Source: Methylophaga thalassica
GTDB taxonomy: Bacteria; Pseudomonadota; Gammaproteobacteria; Nitrosococcales; Methylophagaceae
Direction of reading: 5' to 3'
NCBI RefSeq assembly: GCF_030159795.1
Contig: NZ_BSND01000013.1
Coordinates: 434,001-498,000 of the forward strand
Length of the DNA stretch: 64,000 nt
In this document: positions 35,495 to 45,933 of the stretch, piece by piece
Numbering within the stretch: position 1 is the stretch's first letter
Layout: every line of letters starts with the position of its first letter
Translations under genes and position numbers: made by a program
Notes under the pieces: generated by a model
The model's input: the letters and a program-made list of their open reading frames with translations, nothing else
Database searches by the model: none
Told to the model about the DNA's origin: nothing

Positions 35495-36905
35495 GCGTCA
35501 GTCCCGATTACAAAATAAGTTGATGCAATATCAACAACGATTGGATTCGGATGATGAGCAGAGTGTTTTAATTGAAGGACGTTTGACCAGGATGGTTGGA
35601 TTAACGCTCGAAGCCGTTGGCTTTCAGGTGCCCATTGGCAGCCGCTGTGAGATTATTGGCAAAGGACAAAAGCCCATCGAAGCAGAAGTGGTCGGATTTT
35701 CAGGTGAAACGACCTTTTTGATGCCCACAGGCGATATGCGTGGATTAGTGCCTAACGCTAAAGTCAGACCTGTACGAAGTGATTCACAAGTACCTGTAGG
35801 TGAAGCCATGCTGGGCCGGGTAGTGGATGGTGCAGGTAAACCACTCGATGGTAAAGGTCCTTTAAGAGTTCATGACAAGGTGCCTTTACACGGTGAACCG
35901 GTTAATCCGTTGGCGCGATCGCCTATTCGTCAACACCTCGATGTTGGGGTACAGAGTATTAATGCCTTGCTTAGTATTGGCCGAGGTCAACGTATGGGGC
36001 TGTTTGCAGGGAGTGGTGTTGGTAAAAGTGTGTTGTTAGGTATGATGACACGATTTACTGAGGCCGATGTTATCGTAGTTGGCTTGATTGGTGAACGTGG
36101 CCGAGAAGTAAAAGAGTTTATTGAAGATATTCTCGGTGAACAAGGCATGGCAAGATCCGTTGTTGTCGCTTCACCCGCTGACCATTCCCCCTTAATGCGA
36201 CTGCATGGTGCCATGCTGGCAACCAGCATTGCTGAATACTTCCGGGATCAAGGTAAACAGGTTTTATTATTAATGGATTCCTTGACTCGTTTTGCTCAGG
36301 CGCAGCGTGAAATTGCCTTGGCGATTGGTGAGCCACCCGCAACGAAAGGCTATCCACCATCAGTATTCTCATTATTACCACAATTGGTTGAACGCGCTGG
36401 CAATGGAGCTGTTGACGGTGGAGCTATTACGGCTATCTATACGGTATTAACGGAAGGTGACGATCAGCAGGATCCTGTGGCAGACGCGGCTCGGGCCATA
36501 TTAGATGGGCATATTGTTTTATCTAGGCAGCTAGCCGAGTCTGGGCACTACCCAGCGATTGACGTAGAAGCATCAATAAGTCGTGTCATGCCTCATATTG
36601 TAAGTGAAGAACACTTAAAACAAGCACAGCAATTCAAGCAGATTTACTCAACTTATAGACAAAACCAAGATCTTATTAGTGTAGGCGCCTATAGTAAGGG
36701 TAGTGATCCTGCCATTGATGAATCCATTGCCATGTTCCCAGCGTTAAGGCAATTGTTGAGACAAGGCATGAATGAAGCGGTTAACTGGCAACAAAGTGAT
36801 CAGCGATTGAAGCAAGTACTTGAGTTAAGAAATCAATTACAAAACCAACAGCAGAATGTGGCACAGACACCGATGCTAATGGATGGTAATACTCGCCGTT
36901 TTTAA
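35481..36905 (+). CDS. fliI: Flagellum-specific ATPase FliI
   Basis: The ATPase of the flagellar type III exporter. Walker A is [15 protein letters not shown], Walker B is [13 protein letters not shown], and [13 protein letters not shown] is also conserved as in F1-beta-like ATPases. The start is uncertain: candidates at 35457 (TTG), 35463, 35472 and 35481 are all in frame. ATG 35481 gives 474 residues and has AGAG about 9 bases upstream; all candidates overlap fliH. The catalytic core is complete and length is normal. Confidence 0.95.
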   Translation: MSNIERQSRLQNKLMQYQQRLDSDDEQSVLIEGRLTRMVGLTLEAVGFQVPIGSRCEIIGKGQKPIEAEVVGFSGETTFLMPTGDMRGLVPNAKVRPVRSDSQVPVGEAMLGRVVDGAGKPLDGKGPLRVHDKVPLHGEPVNPLARSPIRQHLDVGVQSINALLSIGRGQRMGLFAGSGVGKSVLLGMMTRFTEADVIVVGLIGERGREVKEFIEDILGEQGMARSVVVASPADHSPLMRLHGAMLATSIAEYFRDQGKQVLLLMDSLTRFAQAQREIALAIGEPPATKGYPPSVFSLLPQLVERAGNGAVDGGAITAIYTVLTEGDDQQDPVADAARAILDGHIVLSRQLAESGHYPAIDVEASISRVMPHIVSEEHLKQAQQFKQIYSTYRQNQDLISVGAYSKGSDPAIDESIAMFPALRQLLRQGMNEAVNWQQSDQRLKQVLELRNQLQNQQQNVAQTPMLMDGNTRRF

Positions 36906-36932
36906 TATTATTGCTCAGCGTGGAGTTGATAA

Positions 36933-37379
36933 ATGAGTCGTAGTCGAAAACTTGATCCTGTTATCGAAATGGCTCGGAAAGCAACAGAGTCCGAGTTACA
37001 AAAACTTGGTCAACAAAATGCCTTACTTCAACAGGAGCAATTCCAGTTGGATGATCTCCTTCAATATCGGGCCGAGTATCTCTCGCGCTTTCGACAAGCA
37101 GATCCCATGGTGATGACTGCAAAAAAAGCACTCGATCTGAGAAGCTTTTTAGCTAAATTAGACCAAGCTATTCTTAGTCAGGAATCACAAGTCAAATCAG
37201 CCAATGAAAAAGTCCAGCGTCAGCAAAAAATGTGGTTGCAGGCCAGAAATAAGGAGCAGGCTATTGATGCCTTAATGGCACGGTATGAAGCCACAGAGCT
37301 CAAAAAACAATTAAAAAGAGAACAAGTCGAAACGGATGAGCATACAAACGGTGTATGGCTGAGAAACCGAAATAAATAA
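36933..37379 (+). CDS. fliJ: Flagellar export chaperone FliJ
   Basis: A 148-residue, almost wholly coiled-coil protein (helices rich in Gln, Lys and Glu). It has a FliJ-like core, LLQYRAEYLSRFRQADP, and a C-terminal helix TELKKQLKREQVETDEH. It links FliI and FlhA and escorts export chaperones. It is the last gene of the fliE-fliJ run; no clear intrinsic terminator was seen in the 153 bases that follow, only the sigma-28-type promoter of the next operon. Confidence 0.92.
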   Translation: MSRSRKLDPVIEMARKATESELQKLGQQNALLQQEQFQLDDLLQYRAEYLSRFRQADPMVMTAKKALDLRSFLAKLDQAILSQESQVKSANEKVQRQQKMWLQARNKEQAIDALMARYEATELKKQLKREQVETDEHTNGVWLRNRNK

Positions 37380-37416
37380 AATGAATACCTAATTTTCAAT
37401 AGTTGCAAAATTAAGA

Positions 37417-37443
37417 TAATTTTTTTTGAAAAGAGGCCGATAC
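37417..37443 (+). promoter_or_regulatory. Sigma-28 (FliA) promoter of chemosensory operon
   Basis: TAATTTTT, then GCCGATAC at 37436-37443, with exactly 15 bases between TAAT and the -10. The -10 differs from GCCGATAA in one base. The predicted start is about 80 bases before the STAS-protein ATG. It implies late-class expression of the che operon. Confidence 0.75.
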
Positions 37444-37532
37444 CAGTAAAACATGTAAAAGGCATAGTGAAGATGAATCAGCCAAGATAAAGCTGAGACG
37501 CTATAGCCGAGGGAAATAGAAGGAATAGAAAA

Positions 37533-37811
37533 ATGGCTGACTCGATTTCCGAAATAAACTGTGCTGAATCGGTCACGATCGCACAGGTTGCAGATATATA
37601 TGCGCAGCTGTTAATGGCGATGGCTGAAGGCCAGGCTATTCAAATTAATTTAGGTCAAATTGAACGTATCGATACAGCGGTCATTCAACTTTTCTATGCG
37701 TTCTATCGTGATGCTCAACTTCAGGGGCTGGTTGTCATTTGGTCAAATCCCAGTCAACTTTTTTGTGATGCTGTCGATAGATTGGGTATCAAAGCATTTT
37801 ACGCACAATAA
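37533..37811 (+). CDS. STAS-domain protein at head of chemosensory operon
   Basis: A 92-residue single STAS domain. The core INLGQIERIDTAVIQLFYAF matches the anti-anti-sigma/MlaB-like pattern, with Thr where SpoIIAA has the phosphorylated Ser. Short STAS proteins are often found directly ahead of cheY-cheA in gammaproteobacterial chemosensory clusters, but their role there is not settled. No partner kinase or phosphatase is encoded nearby. It sits 39 bases upstream of cheY. Confidence 0.8.
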   Translation: MADSISEINCAESVTIAQVADIYAQLLMAMAEGQAIQINLGQIERIDTAVIQLFYAFYRDAQLQGLVVIWSNPSQLFCDAVDRLGIKAFYAQ

Positions 37812-37850
37812 AATATAAAAAACTAATATTAAAGAAGGAGCTTTTTTGTT

Positions 37851-38213
37851 ATGGCTAATATTCTCGCAGTCGATGATTCTGCCTCAATGCGGCAAATGGT
37901 CACCTTCACTTTGCAAGGTGCCGGACATAAAGTCACCGTAGCAGATGATGGTAAACAGGCCCTGGATATAGCTCAAAAACAGTCTTTTGATTTGGTCATT
38001 ACTGACGTCAATATGCCGGTAATGGATGGCTTGACTTTAACCCGTCAATTACGCCAATTATCCACGTTTAAGTTTATTCCTATACTCGTACTAACAACTG
38101 AAGCCGGACCAGAAAAGAAACAAGAGGGACGTGCTGCTGGTGCAACAGGCTGGCTGATTAAACCGTTTAATCCTGAACAGCTGTTAGCAACGGTGAAAAA
38201 AGTCTTGGGTTAA
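37851..38213 (+). CDS. cheY: Chemotaxis response regulator CheY
   Basis: A 120-residue stand-alone receiver with all key residues: acidic pair D8/D9, phospho-acceptor D52 in VITDVNMPVMDG, T82/T83 and K104 in WLIKPF. In its phosphorylated form it would bind FliM or act as a phosphate sink. AAGGAG lies upstream of the ATG. It is followed 4 bases later by cheA. The sequence resembles the CheY of CheD-containing systems rather than enteric CheY. Confidence 0.93.
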   Translation: MANILAVDDSASMRQMVTFTLQGAGHKVTVADDGKQALDIAQKQSFDLVITDVNMPVMDGLTLTRQLRQLSTFKFIPILVLTTEAGPEKKQEGRAAGATGWLIKPFNPEQLLATVKKVLG

Positions 38214-38217
38214 TCAT

Positions 38218-40374
38218 ATGAGCATCGACGTCTCCCAGTTTCATAGCATATTCTTCGAAGAAAGCTTCGAAGGTCTCGATATTATGGAAAGTGGCTTGCT
38301 TAGCATGTCGCAGGGAGAAATCGATGATGATACGGTCAATGGTATCTTTCGTGCCGCACATTCCATCAAAGGAGGGGCTGGCACCTTTGGCTTTAGCAAT
38401 ATTTCTGAGTTTACACATGGATTAGAGACCCTCCTTGATCAAATTCGTAATGGCGAACGCGAAGCAACGGATGATGTGATTGAAACATTACTTTCAGCTG
38501 TAGATACACTACGTGAAATGTTAACAGCTGTTCAAGATAGTTCAGAGGTAGATACAGAAAAAGTCAAACAAGTATCGAAGGCGCTTGAGCAAATTTTACT
38601 AGGTTCAACGTCTGATGATGTCGACAAGGTAATGGATGAGGTTTCTGATGCGGATGTGAGCGCATCAGAGCCATTAACTCAAACGTGGCTGATTAAGTTC
38701 AAACCTCTATCTCATATGCTCCAGACGGGAAATGAACCTATTCGGATGTTCCGTGAATTAGCGGAGTTGGGGGCGTTATCTGTTGAGGTGAATGAGGAGG
38801 AGCTACCTCCGTTTACCGATCTTGATCCTGAAATCTGTTATTTGAGTTGGCAACTGACTTTATCGGGTGACGTTGATGAAGCAGCGATAAACGAAGTCTT
38901 TGAGTGGGTGGATGGTGATTGTGAGCTCAGTATTGAGCGGCTTGAACAAAATGTGCCTGATATCGAGCCTGCTCTGTCGGCACATGAATCTGAACAGATT
39001 GATATCCATGAGCCCATGATTCCTCCTAGTTCACTGACGGAGGGTGAAACAGTCGAACCCGAAGTTCCATCGCCAAGTGCAACTGAAGCCCAACTCAAAA
39101 CATCAGCTAAGATTGATCATCTCACACCGAAAAAAAATGAAGTTTCGCCTAAAAAGAAAGCCGTGACTCCGGATGCTTCTATTCGTGTTGGCACAGATAA
39201 AGTTGACTCACTGGTTAATCTTGTTGGTGAGTTAGTGATTACTCAGTCAATGCTGGGGCAGATTGGTGAGAATTTTGATATCAACATGCTACCTCAGTTG
39301 ATTGATGGTCTTGAACAGTTAGAACGTAATACCCGTGAGCTACAAGAAAGTATCATGCGAATTCGCATGTTGCCTATTAGTTTTGTCTTTAACCGTTTCC
39401 CTCGGCTGGTGCACGATATGACCAGTAAGTTGGGAAAACAAGTCGAGTTAGTTCTGAGCGGAGAGCAAACTGAACTTGATAAAACAGTGATGGAGAAAAT
39501 AGGTGATCCTTTGGTTCATCTGGTGCGTAATTCATTAGATCACGGCTTGGAGACACCCGAAAAACGTCGAGCTGCTAATAAATCTGAAACCGGCACGCTA
39601 AAACTTAATGCCTATCATCAGGGTGGCAATATTGTCATTGAAATAAGTGATGATGGGGCCGGTCTAAACGAAGACAAAATTTTAAATAAAGCGATCGAGA
39701 AAGGTTTAGTTAATCCGAACGAAACACTCCCCCCAGAAAAAATACACGAACTCATTTTCTTACCAGGATTTTCTACAGCAGACCAAGTTAGCGACTTATC
39801 TGGTCGTGGGGTTGGAATGGATGTGGTTAGAAAAAATATTAATAGCTTAGGTGGTGCTGTTGAGGTCAAGTCAGAATCTGGTATTGGTTCTACATTTACT
39901 ATTCGATTGCCATTAACCTTAGCCATTATGGATGGTCAAATTATCCAAGTTGCCGATCAACGGTACATTATTCCATTGATTTCGATTATTGAGTCAGTTG
40001 AAGTCGAAGCGGGTAGAGTCAACAGAGTAACGGGTAAAGGCGAGCTCTATAAAATACGTGATGAGTATGTGCCAATAATCAGGCTGACGAATGTTTTCAA
40101 TGTAGAGGGTGGCATAGAGGATTTGCAGGCTGGCTTACTGGTGATTGTTGACTGTGAAGATTATAAGGTGGGGTTATTTGTCGACGAGTTGTTGGCACAG
40201 CAGCAAGTGGTTATCAAAAGCCTGGAGACCAATTTCCGCAAAGTTAAAGGTATCGCTGGTGCAACGATTCTAGGCGATGGTGCCGTCGCTTTGATTCTGG
40301 ATATTCCAGGATTAATGGCAATGCATAGAGAGCCTTCTCAGGTCAAAAAGAACTCATCAGGAAAGGTGGCTTGA
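38218..40374 (+). CDS. cheA: Chemotaxis histidine kinase CheA
   Basis: A 718-residue CheA. The P1 Hpt domain has phospho-acceptor H48 in FRAAHSIKGGAGTFGF. Residues about 155-245 are a second globular region, followed by an acidic/Pro linker to about 310. The P3 dimerisation segment starts IRVGTDKVDSLVNLVGELV. The P4 ATPase has the N box LVHLVRNSLDHGLETP, ISDDGAGLNEDKI and DLSGRGVGMDVVRKNI. The P5 CheW-like domain is from about 580. It controls CheY and CheB phosphorylation. Neighbours cheY and cheW are spaced 3-4 bases away. Confidence 0.95.
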   Translation: MSIDVSQFHSIFFEESFEGLDIMESGLLSMSQGEIDDDTVNGIFRAAHSIKGGAGTFGFSNISEFTHGLETLLDQIRNGEREATDDVIETLLSAVDTLREMLTAVQDSSEVDTEKVKQVSKALEQILLGSTSDDVDKVMDEVSDADVSASEPLTQTWLIKFKPLSHMLQTGNEPIRMFRELAELGALSVEVNEEELPPFTDLDPEICYLSWQLTLSGDVDEAAINEVFEWVDGDCELSIERLEQNVPDIEPALSAHESEQIDIHEPMIPPSSLTEGETVEPEVPSPSATEAQLKTSAKIDHLTPKKNEVSPKKKAVTPDASIRVGTDKVDSLVNLVGELVITQSMLGQIGENFDINMLPQLIDGLEQLERNTRELQESIMRIRMLPISFVFNRFPRLVHDMTSKLGKQVELVLSGEQTELDKTVMEKIGDPLVHLVRNSLDHGLETPEKRRAANKSETGTLKLNAYHQGGNIVIEISDDGAGLNEDKILNKAIEKGLVNPNETLPPEKIHELIFLPGFSTADQVSDLSGRGVGMDVVRKNINSLGGAVEVKSESGIGSTFTIRLPLTLAIMDGQIIQVADQRYIIPLISIIESVEVEAGRVNRVTGKGELYKIRDEYVPIIRLTNVFNVEGGIEDLQAGLLVIVDCEDYKVGLFVDELLAQQQVVIKSLETNFRKVKGIAGATILGDGAVALILDIPGLMAMHREPSQVKKNSSGKVA

Positions 40375-40377
40375 GCG

Positions 40378-40884
40378 ATGTCTGAAATCACTACAGAAAA
40401 CGAAATACTCGATATTCTTGATGTTGTTGATAGTGTCGATGATGGTGCGCAGCAATACCTCACATTTGAACTTGCAGATGAGCACTATGGCGTTGAAATT
40501 CTACGGGTTCAGGAAATTAAAGGCTGGGATAATGTGACGCCGATTCCAAATACGCCTGCTCATGTTTGCGGAGTGTTGAATCTTCGTGGCGTGATTGTGC
40601 CAATTGTTGATCTGAGATTGTTATTCCAAATGCCTTTTAATCCATACACAAAAACAACAGTGGTTGTCGTTTTGAAAGTAGAAGGTATCACTGATCGTGT
40701 TGTCGGTATTGTGGTTGATGCGGTATCAGAGGCGCAGAACGTGGATCCTCAAATGATTTCAAACGCACCTGACTTAGGCACTGTCGTCGACACCAGTTTT
40801 ATAAAAGGCATCACCAGTAACGATGAATATATGCTGATGTTATTGGATATCGATAAATTACTCAGTGTAGAGCAGGTAGGCTGA
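40378..40884 (+). CDS. cheW: Chemotaxis coupling protein CheW
   Basis: A 168-residue CheW domain (YLTFELADEHYGVEILRVQE, VLNLRGVIVPIVDLRLLF, VVDAVSEAQNVDP). It couples receptors to CheA. An acidic ~20-residue N-terminal tail precedes the domain. It ends TGATG, overlapping the ParA-like gene by one base. Confidence 0.94.
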   Translation: MSEITTENEILDILDVVDSVDDGAQQYLTFELADEHYGVEILRVQEIKGWDNVTPIPNTPAHVCGVLNLRGVIVPIVDLRLLFQMPFNPYTKTTVVVVLKVEGITDRVVGIVVDAVSEAQNVDPQMISNAPDLGTVVDTSFIKGITSNDEYMLMLLDIDKLLSVEQVG

Positions 40885-41666
40885 TGACTACTGGCCATGT
40901 TCGTGTAATTGCCATTATGAACCAAAAAGGCGGGGTGGGGAAAACCACTACCACCGTTAATCTTGGGCACGCACTTGCTTTGCAAGGCAAACAAGTGGCG
41001 TTGATCGATATGGATCCTCAGGGACAAGTGGCGACAAGCCTGGGCCTGGATAATCAGCAATTAGGAATTGATGTTGTTTTACTTGAGGGTGAAGCGATTG
41101 ATGTCGTCAAGCACCAGGCACGAGATAAGTTGGATCTAGTACCAGCGGGACCGCGCTTGAATGAGTTCGAACATATCAACGAGGGTGGTGTTGAACGTGG
41201 TCACCGACTACGAAAAGCAATCGAAGAGTCCTCGTTATCGGCTTATGATTTTGTCTTAATAGATTGCCCACCCTCTTCAGGGTTACTTGGTGTCAATGCC
41301 ATGTTTGCTTCCAGCGAACTTATCGTTCCAGTGTCAGGGGATTACCTGTCACTACAAGGCTTATCTCGTATGATGCAAATTTTAAAACGGTCAGAGGAAA
41401 TTTCAGGACATCGCATTCGACTTTGGCTGGTTTCGACCCGTATGCAATTGCGTCGGAAATTGACTGCTGAGGTCCGCAAGCGAGTGCTTAAATATTTCCC
41501 AGGCAGGGTGTTATTTACCCCTATTCGTGAAAACGTTGCACTAGCAGAGTGTCCCAGTTTTGGTAAAACAATTTTTGATTATCGGAAAAAAAGTGCTGGT
41601 GCGGAGGATTACTTCACTCTGGCCAGCGATGTATTAAACAGGAGAGCGGCTGATGGCCAAGAGTAA
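40884..41666 (+). CDS. ParA/MinD-type ATPase in chemosensory operon (ParC-like role inferred)
   Basis: A 260-residue ParA ATPase with a deviant Walker A ([17 protein letters not shown]), [15 protein letters not shown] and Walker B region [12 protein letters not shown]. There is no ParB or parS nearby, and the gene is embedded between cheW and a receptor gene with overlaps on both sides. In Vibrio, ParC, a ParA homologue encoded in the che operon, positions chemoreceptor arrays. A similar role for arrays of soluble or polar receptors is likely but inferred. Confidence 0.82.
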   Translation: MTTGHVRVIAIMNQKGGVGKTTTTVNLGHALALQGKQVALIDMDPQGQVATSLGLDNQQLGIDVVLLEGEAIDVVKHQARDKLDLVPAGPRLNEFEHINEGGVERGHRLRKAIEESSLSAYDFVLIDCPPSSGLLGVNAMFASSELIVPVSGDYLSLQGLSRMMQILKRSEEISGHRIRLWLVSTRMQLRRKLTAEVRKRVLKYFPGRVLFTPIRENVALAECPSFGKTIFDYRKKSAGAEDYFTLASDVLNRRAADGQE

Positions 41667-44421
41667 AAACGTCATGGGTAACGACCCGCTCGCCTGGTTA
41701 ACGGTTGATAGTCAAACGTCGACTCAAAGTGTGCATGCTGATGAAACTGAACAGGCGGCTGAGGTTGATTCATCTACTGAGACTGAACTTCCTGAAAAAA
41801 CACCTATTGAGTTAGTGGAGGAGAGTTTTACTTTCATCGCCGCTAAAGGTGAACTATTGGTTGCTGATTTTTATAGTGAACTTTTTGCATCACAACCACA
41901 GTTACAGCGCTTGTTTAGTGGTGTGTCACAACAGGGGCAACAGAAAAAATTATTAGCAGCGATAGTACTGTTGGTACAAAACCTGCGTCATCCAGCTTTA
42001 CTGGACAGTTATTTGACAGAATTAGGTAAACGCCATGTTTCATATGGCGTGAAAGAGGCGGATTACCAAGCCGTTAAAAATTGCCTGCTCACTGTGCTGG
42101 AAAAATATGCTGAATCTGCTTGGTCACAAGCTGTTGCTTCAGCCTGGAATGAAACACTGGATAGCGTTATTAAAAAAATGACGACGGACGAAGAGTCCGT
42201 GGAGGAGAGAGACATGGCTGTTAATCAAAAAGCTGATAAAGAAATCCTAAATAGAGCCAATGCGCTTGATAATGCGGTAACGGCTGTGATGATGATTGAT
42301 AGAGATTTCACTATTACGTACGCCAACCAATCAACACTAAACATGTTGGGTGAGCATGAAGAAACCCTAAAATCGGTCTATCCTGGATTCTCTGTCAAAG
42401 GTCTGGTTGGCAGCAACATTGATCTTTTTCATAAAAATCCAGCTCACCAACGGCAGATGCTTAGTAATCCTGATAATCTGCCACATCAGGCTGACATTAA
42501 AGTGGGACCACTGGCTTTCAGACTGAATGTCACGGCGATGATGGATGAAGAAGGCAACTACATTGGCAATATGCTCGAATGGCATAATGTCACTGCAGAG
42601 AAGCTGCGAAATGCTGATATTCATGGCCAGTTTGATGCCTTGAATAAAGTGATGGGCGTCATCAGTTTTGAATTGGACGGTACCATCATCGATGTGAATG
42701 ATAATTTTCTCAAAGTAGTGGGCTATAGTCGTGAGGATGTCGTAGGGAAGCATCATCGAATGTTCGTTTCGCCTGAATCTGCTCAAAGCGTCGAATATGC
42801 TGAGTTCTGGGCAAAATTAAACCGTGGCGAATTTGATAGTGGTGAATATAAACGGGTTGCCAGAGGTGGCAAGGATATTTGGCTACAAGCTAGTTACAAT
42901 CCTATTCTGGATATTAATGGCAAACCTTTTAAAGTCGTTAAATTTGCAACGGAAATTACAGAAACAAAATTGCAGCGCGCCAATTTTGAAGGTCAAATTT
43001 CTGCCATTAACAAAGCAATGGGTGTAATCAGTTTCGATATGGACGGCACCATTCGTAGCGTGAATGATAATTTCCTCAATGCTGTCGGTTATCAGCGTGA
43101 GGAGGTTGTGGGTAAACATCACCGTATGTTTGCTACACCTGAGTTAGCGAAAAGTCCTGAGTATGCAGAGTTTTGGGCAAAACTCAATCGTGGAGAGTTT
43201 GACGCCGGGGAATATCAACGTGTAGGAAAAGATGGAAAAGATATCTGGTTACAAGCCAGCTATAACCCCATTTTTGATCTAAATGGTAAGCCTTATAAAG
43301 TGGTTAAATACGCTTCAGATATTACTGATCAAAAACACTTGCAGTTTGCCGTTCAACAAGCGTTATCAGCGACATCCACCGTGATGAATGCATTGGCGCA
43401 AGGTGACCTCACCAAGTTAATGGATGGTGAGTTTGAGGGCGAGTTTGCGCTACTTCAGCAAGCGGTGAATGGTTCAATTACAAAAATTTCATCCATTGTG
43501 CAGGACATCATCGAAGCGTCGATCAGCATTTCTTCTGCAGCGAGTGAAATTTCACAAGGTAATACTGATTTAAGTCAGCGAACAGAGGAACAAGCTTCCT
43601 CCCTGCAAGAAACCGCAGCGAGTATGGAAGAGCTCACCAGTACCGTCAGACAAAACTCCGATAATGCTCGTCAGGCTAACCAGCTTGCCGTGGATGCAAG
43701 GAGTAAGGCTGAAAAAGGGGGAAGCGTCATTCAGGAGGCCATTCAAGCGATGGCGGCAATCAGCACTTCCAGTAAGCGCGTTGCAGATATTATTGGTGTT
43801 ATTGATGAAATCGCCTTTCAAACTAACTTGCTCGCATTAAATGCCGCTGTAGAAGCGGCTCGAGCAGGTGAACAAGGCCGTGGATTTGCCGTGGTTGCGT
43901 CAGAAGTACGTAACTTGGCACAGCGTTCAGCCGCTGCGGCAAAAGAAATTAAAGAGTTGATTAATGACAGTGGTGAAAAAGTCAGGGAAGGTTCTGTTTT
44001 AGTCAATGAATCTGGCAAAACCTTAGAAGAAATTGTCGAGGGAGCGAAAAAGGTTGGGGACATTATTTCTGAAATCGCCGCTGCCGGTATAGAGCAAACA
44101 TCAGGTATCGAGCAAGTTAATCAGGCAGTGACTCAGATGGATGAAATGACGCAGCAAAATGCAGCGCTAGTAGAGCAAGCGGCGGCGGCGAGTGAATCCT
44201 TAGATGAACAAGGGAAGCATCTGGAAGAAATGATGATGTTTTTCAAAACAGATTCTGATGCGGCATCCCCCAAACAACGTGCTGTATTAGCTGATGCCGC
44301 GGCACCAAGAAAAGAAGTAAAAGCCATCAAAGCAAGGCCGGAGTCGATGGCGACAGCAAAAACAACAAGTCGTCAGGTGATGTCAAATCATCAAGAAAGT
44401 GATGAGTGGGAAGAGTTTTAA
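41653..44421 (+). CDS. Soluble chemoreceptor: globin, three PAS domains, MCP signalling domain
   Basis: A 922-residue methyl-accepting protein without membrane segments. Residues about 50-178 resemble a flavohemoglobin-type globin, with Tyr-B10 (Y74 in ADFYSELF) and proximal His-F8 (H128 in GKRHVSYGV). PAS domains lie at about 200-320, 322-442 and 443-565; the last two are near-duplicates. The MCP domain is about 600-860 with the hairpin tip [20 protein letters not shown]. The protein ends EWEEF, a CheR/CheB-tethering pentapeptide like the GWEEF of P. aeruginosa Aer2/McpB. GGAGAG precedes the ATG. It probably senses O2 or NO. Confidence 0.88.
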   Translation: MAKSKNVMGNDPLAWLTVDSQTSTQSVHADETEQAAEVDSSTETELPEKTPIELVEESFTFIAAKGELLVADFYSELFASQPQLQRLFSGVSQQGQQKKLLAAIVLLVQNLRHPALLDSYLTELGKRHVSYGVKEADYQAVKNCLLTVLEKYAESAWSQAVASAWNETLDSVIKKMTTDEESVEERDMAVNQKADKEILNRANALDNAVTAVMMIDRDFTITYANQSTLNMLGEHEETLKSVYPGFSVKGLVGSNIDLFHKNPAHQRQMLSNPDNLPHQADIKVGPLAFRLNVTAMMDEEGNYIGNMLEWHNVTAEKLRNADIHGQFDALNKVMGVISFELDGTIIDVNDNFLKVVGYSREDVVGKHHRMFVSPESAQSVEYAEFWAKLNRGEFDSGEYKRVARGGKDIWLQASYNPILDINGKPFKVVKFATEITETKLQRANFEGQISAINKAMGVISFDMDGTIRSVNDNFLNAVGYQREEVVGKHHRMFATPELAKSPEYAEFWAKLNRGEFDAGEYQRVGKDGKDIWLQASYNPIFDLNGKPYKVVKYASDITDQKHLQFAVQQALSATSTVMNALAQGDLTKLMDGEFEGEFALLQQAVNGSITKISSIVQDIIEASISISSAASEISQGNTDLSQRTEEQASSLQETAASMEELTSTVRQNSDNARQANQLAVDARSKAEKGGSVIQEAIQAMAAISTSSKRVADIIGVIDEIAFQTNLLALNAAVEAARAGEQGRGFAVVASEVRNLAQRSAAAAKEIKELINDSGEKVREGSVLVNESGKTLEEIVEGAKKVGDIISEIAAAGIEQTSGIEQVNQAVTQMDEMTQQNAALVEQAAAASESLDEQGKHLEEMMMFFKTDSDAASPKQRAVLADAAAPRKEVKAIKARPESMATAKTTSRQVMSNHQESDEWEEF

Positions 44422-44454
44422 GGCCAGCGGGTCAGGTTCTGGAGCTGTATTCTC

Positions 44455-45291
44455 ATGGATAGAACTGCGCGGGAATTTGAGTTCTCGGATAGGCATTTTT
44501 CTAAAATAAGTGCTTTCGTAACCGCGCACACCGGAATTTTATTGCCACCGGCAAAAAAAGACATGGTGTATAGCCGGTTATCGAAACATGTTCGGAAATT
44601 GTTTCAGGGAAGCTTTGACACGTTTTGCGATGCTATCGAAAATGGTGATGATGAAATAAAAGAGCTATTAATCAATGCCATTACAACCAATCTGACAGCT
44701 TTTTTTCGGGAAAAGCATCATTTTGATTATTTAAAACAATATGTTTTTCCAGAGCTAATGCTCAAAAATAAAACGACTAAAAGAATACGTATCTGGTCTG
44801 CTGGATGTTCGACTGGAGAAGAGCCTTACAGTTTAGCTATATGCTTACATGAGTTTTTCAATGACAAAAAAGACTGGGATGTAAAAGTTCTGGCAACCGA
44901 CTTAGATGCCAATGTTCTAGAGCAAGCTGCGTCGGGTATCTATGCCATTGAACGTCTCACCCAGTTCTCAGAGAATGAAAAAAAATCTTGGTTCACCCGA
45001 GGCAAAGTGAATACTGACTTAGTGAAGGTCAAGAGTTTCTTACAGAATTATATTGTTTTTAAAAGATTAAACCTGTTACACACCTTCCCAATGCGAGGGC
45101 CATTTGATGTGATATTTTGTCGAAATGTCATTATTTATTTTGACAAAGCCACTCAAAGAGATTTATTCCATCGATTTTCTGAAAAGATACTGCCCGGTGG
45201 TTATATGTTTATAGGGCACTCAGAAACGCTATTTAACATTAGTGAACAGTTCGTTTCTGTTGGAAACACAATATACAGACGACAGTCATGA
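44455..45291 (+). CDS. cheR: Chemoreceptor methyltransferase CheR
   Basis: A 278-residue SAM-dependent glutamyl methyltransferase. The N-terminal helical domain includes FVTAHTGILLPPAKKDMVYS. The SAM site is IWSAGCSTGEEPYSLAI, followed by ATDLDANVLEQA and FDVIFCRNVIIYFD. It contains the beta-subdomain region expected of pentapeptide-dependent CheR enzymes, in line with the upstream receptor's EWEEF tail. It shares ATGA with cheD. Confidence 0.95.
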   Translation: MDRTAREFEFSDRHFSKISAFVTAHTGILLPPAKKDMVYSRLSKHVRKLFQGSFDTFCDAIENGDDEIKELLINAITTNLTAFFREKHHFDYLKQYVFPELMLKNKTTKRIRIWSAGCSTGEEPYSLAICLHEFFNDKKDWDVKVLATDLDANVLEQAASGIYAIERLTQFSENEKKSWFTRGKVNTDLVKVKSFLQNYIVFKRLNLLHTFPMRGPFDVIFCRNVIIYFDKATQRDLFHRFSEKILPGGYMFIGHSETLFNISEQFVSVGNTIYRRQS

Positions 45292-45926
45292 TGGCTTTGC
45301 TTCCTGTTCTACCAGCTGCAATAAAGGGGTTTGAAGACGTTAATCGTTACTGGGATAGCTACGCTCAAGCCTGGGTTGCAAAAATTCTACCTGGACAACT
45401 CTATGTGAGTTGTAGTGATGAAGAGGTGATTTCAACAACCTTGGGGTCTTGCGTTGCGGCTTGTATTCGTGATCGAATAAAAGGTATTGGTGGCGTAAAT
45501 CACTTTATGCTGCCATGGACAGAAAATGCGCCAAGTGAAACATGGAAAGGCATGGCAACACGTTATGGCAGTTTTGCCATGGAGTCTTTGATAAATGAGA
45601 TTTTAAAGGCTGGTGGCGAACGCTGTAACTTAGAGATGAAGGTTTGTGGTGGGGCTCGCATCATAAACGGAATATCGAATGATATTGGCCGTAAAAATAG
45701 TGACTTTATTCTTAGCTTCGCTCAAACCGAGGGCATCCCTTTGATTGCTTATGATCTTGGAGATATTCATCCTCGAAAACTGATGTATTACCCCAGCACC
45801 GGACAGATGTATGTCAAACGTATTCAACAACTTCACAATGATACTGTTTACCAGCGGGAGTCTCAGTATCATGAACAATTAAAAGCCGCGCCCCAGAGTG
45901 GTGGCGTAGAGTTATTCGACAGGTAG
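45288..45926 (+). CDS. cheD: Chemoreceptor glutamine deamidase CheD
   Basis: A 212-residue CheD. The catalytic Cys is in STTLGSCVAACIRDR, with the His in GGVNHFMLPW. It deamidates receptor Gln residues to methylatable Glu. It is somewhat longer than the usual ~160 residues because of N- and C-terminal additions. CheD usually works with the phosphatase CheC, which is not in this window. It is 7 bases upstream of cheB. Confidence 0.93.
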   Translation: MMALLPVLPAAIKGFEDVNRYWDSYAQAWVAKILPGQLYVSCSDEEVISTTLGSCVAACIRDRIKGIGGVNHFMLPWTENAPSETWKGMATRYGSFAMESLINEILKAGGERCNLEMKVCGGARIINGISNDIGRKNSDFILSFAQTEGIPLIAYDLGDIHPRKLMYYPSTGQMYVKRIQQLHNDTVYQRESQYHEQLKAAPQSGGVELFDR

Positions 45927-45933
45927 GGAAGGA

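Noticed and set aside
40884-41666. Chromosome or plasmid partition locus
   Set aside because: No parB, no parS-like repeats and tight embedding in the che operon; the ATPase is better explained as part of the chemosensory system.
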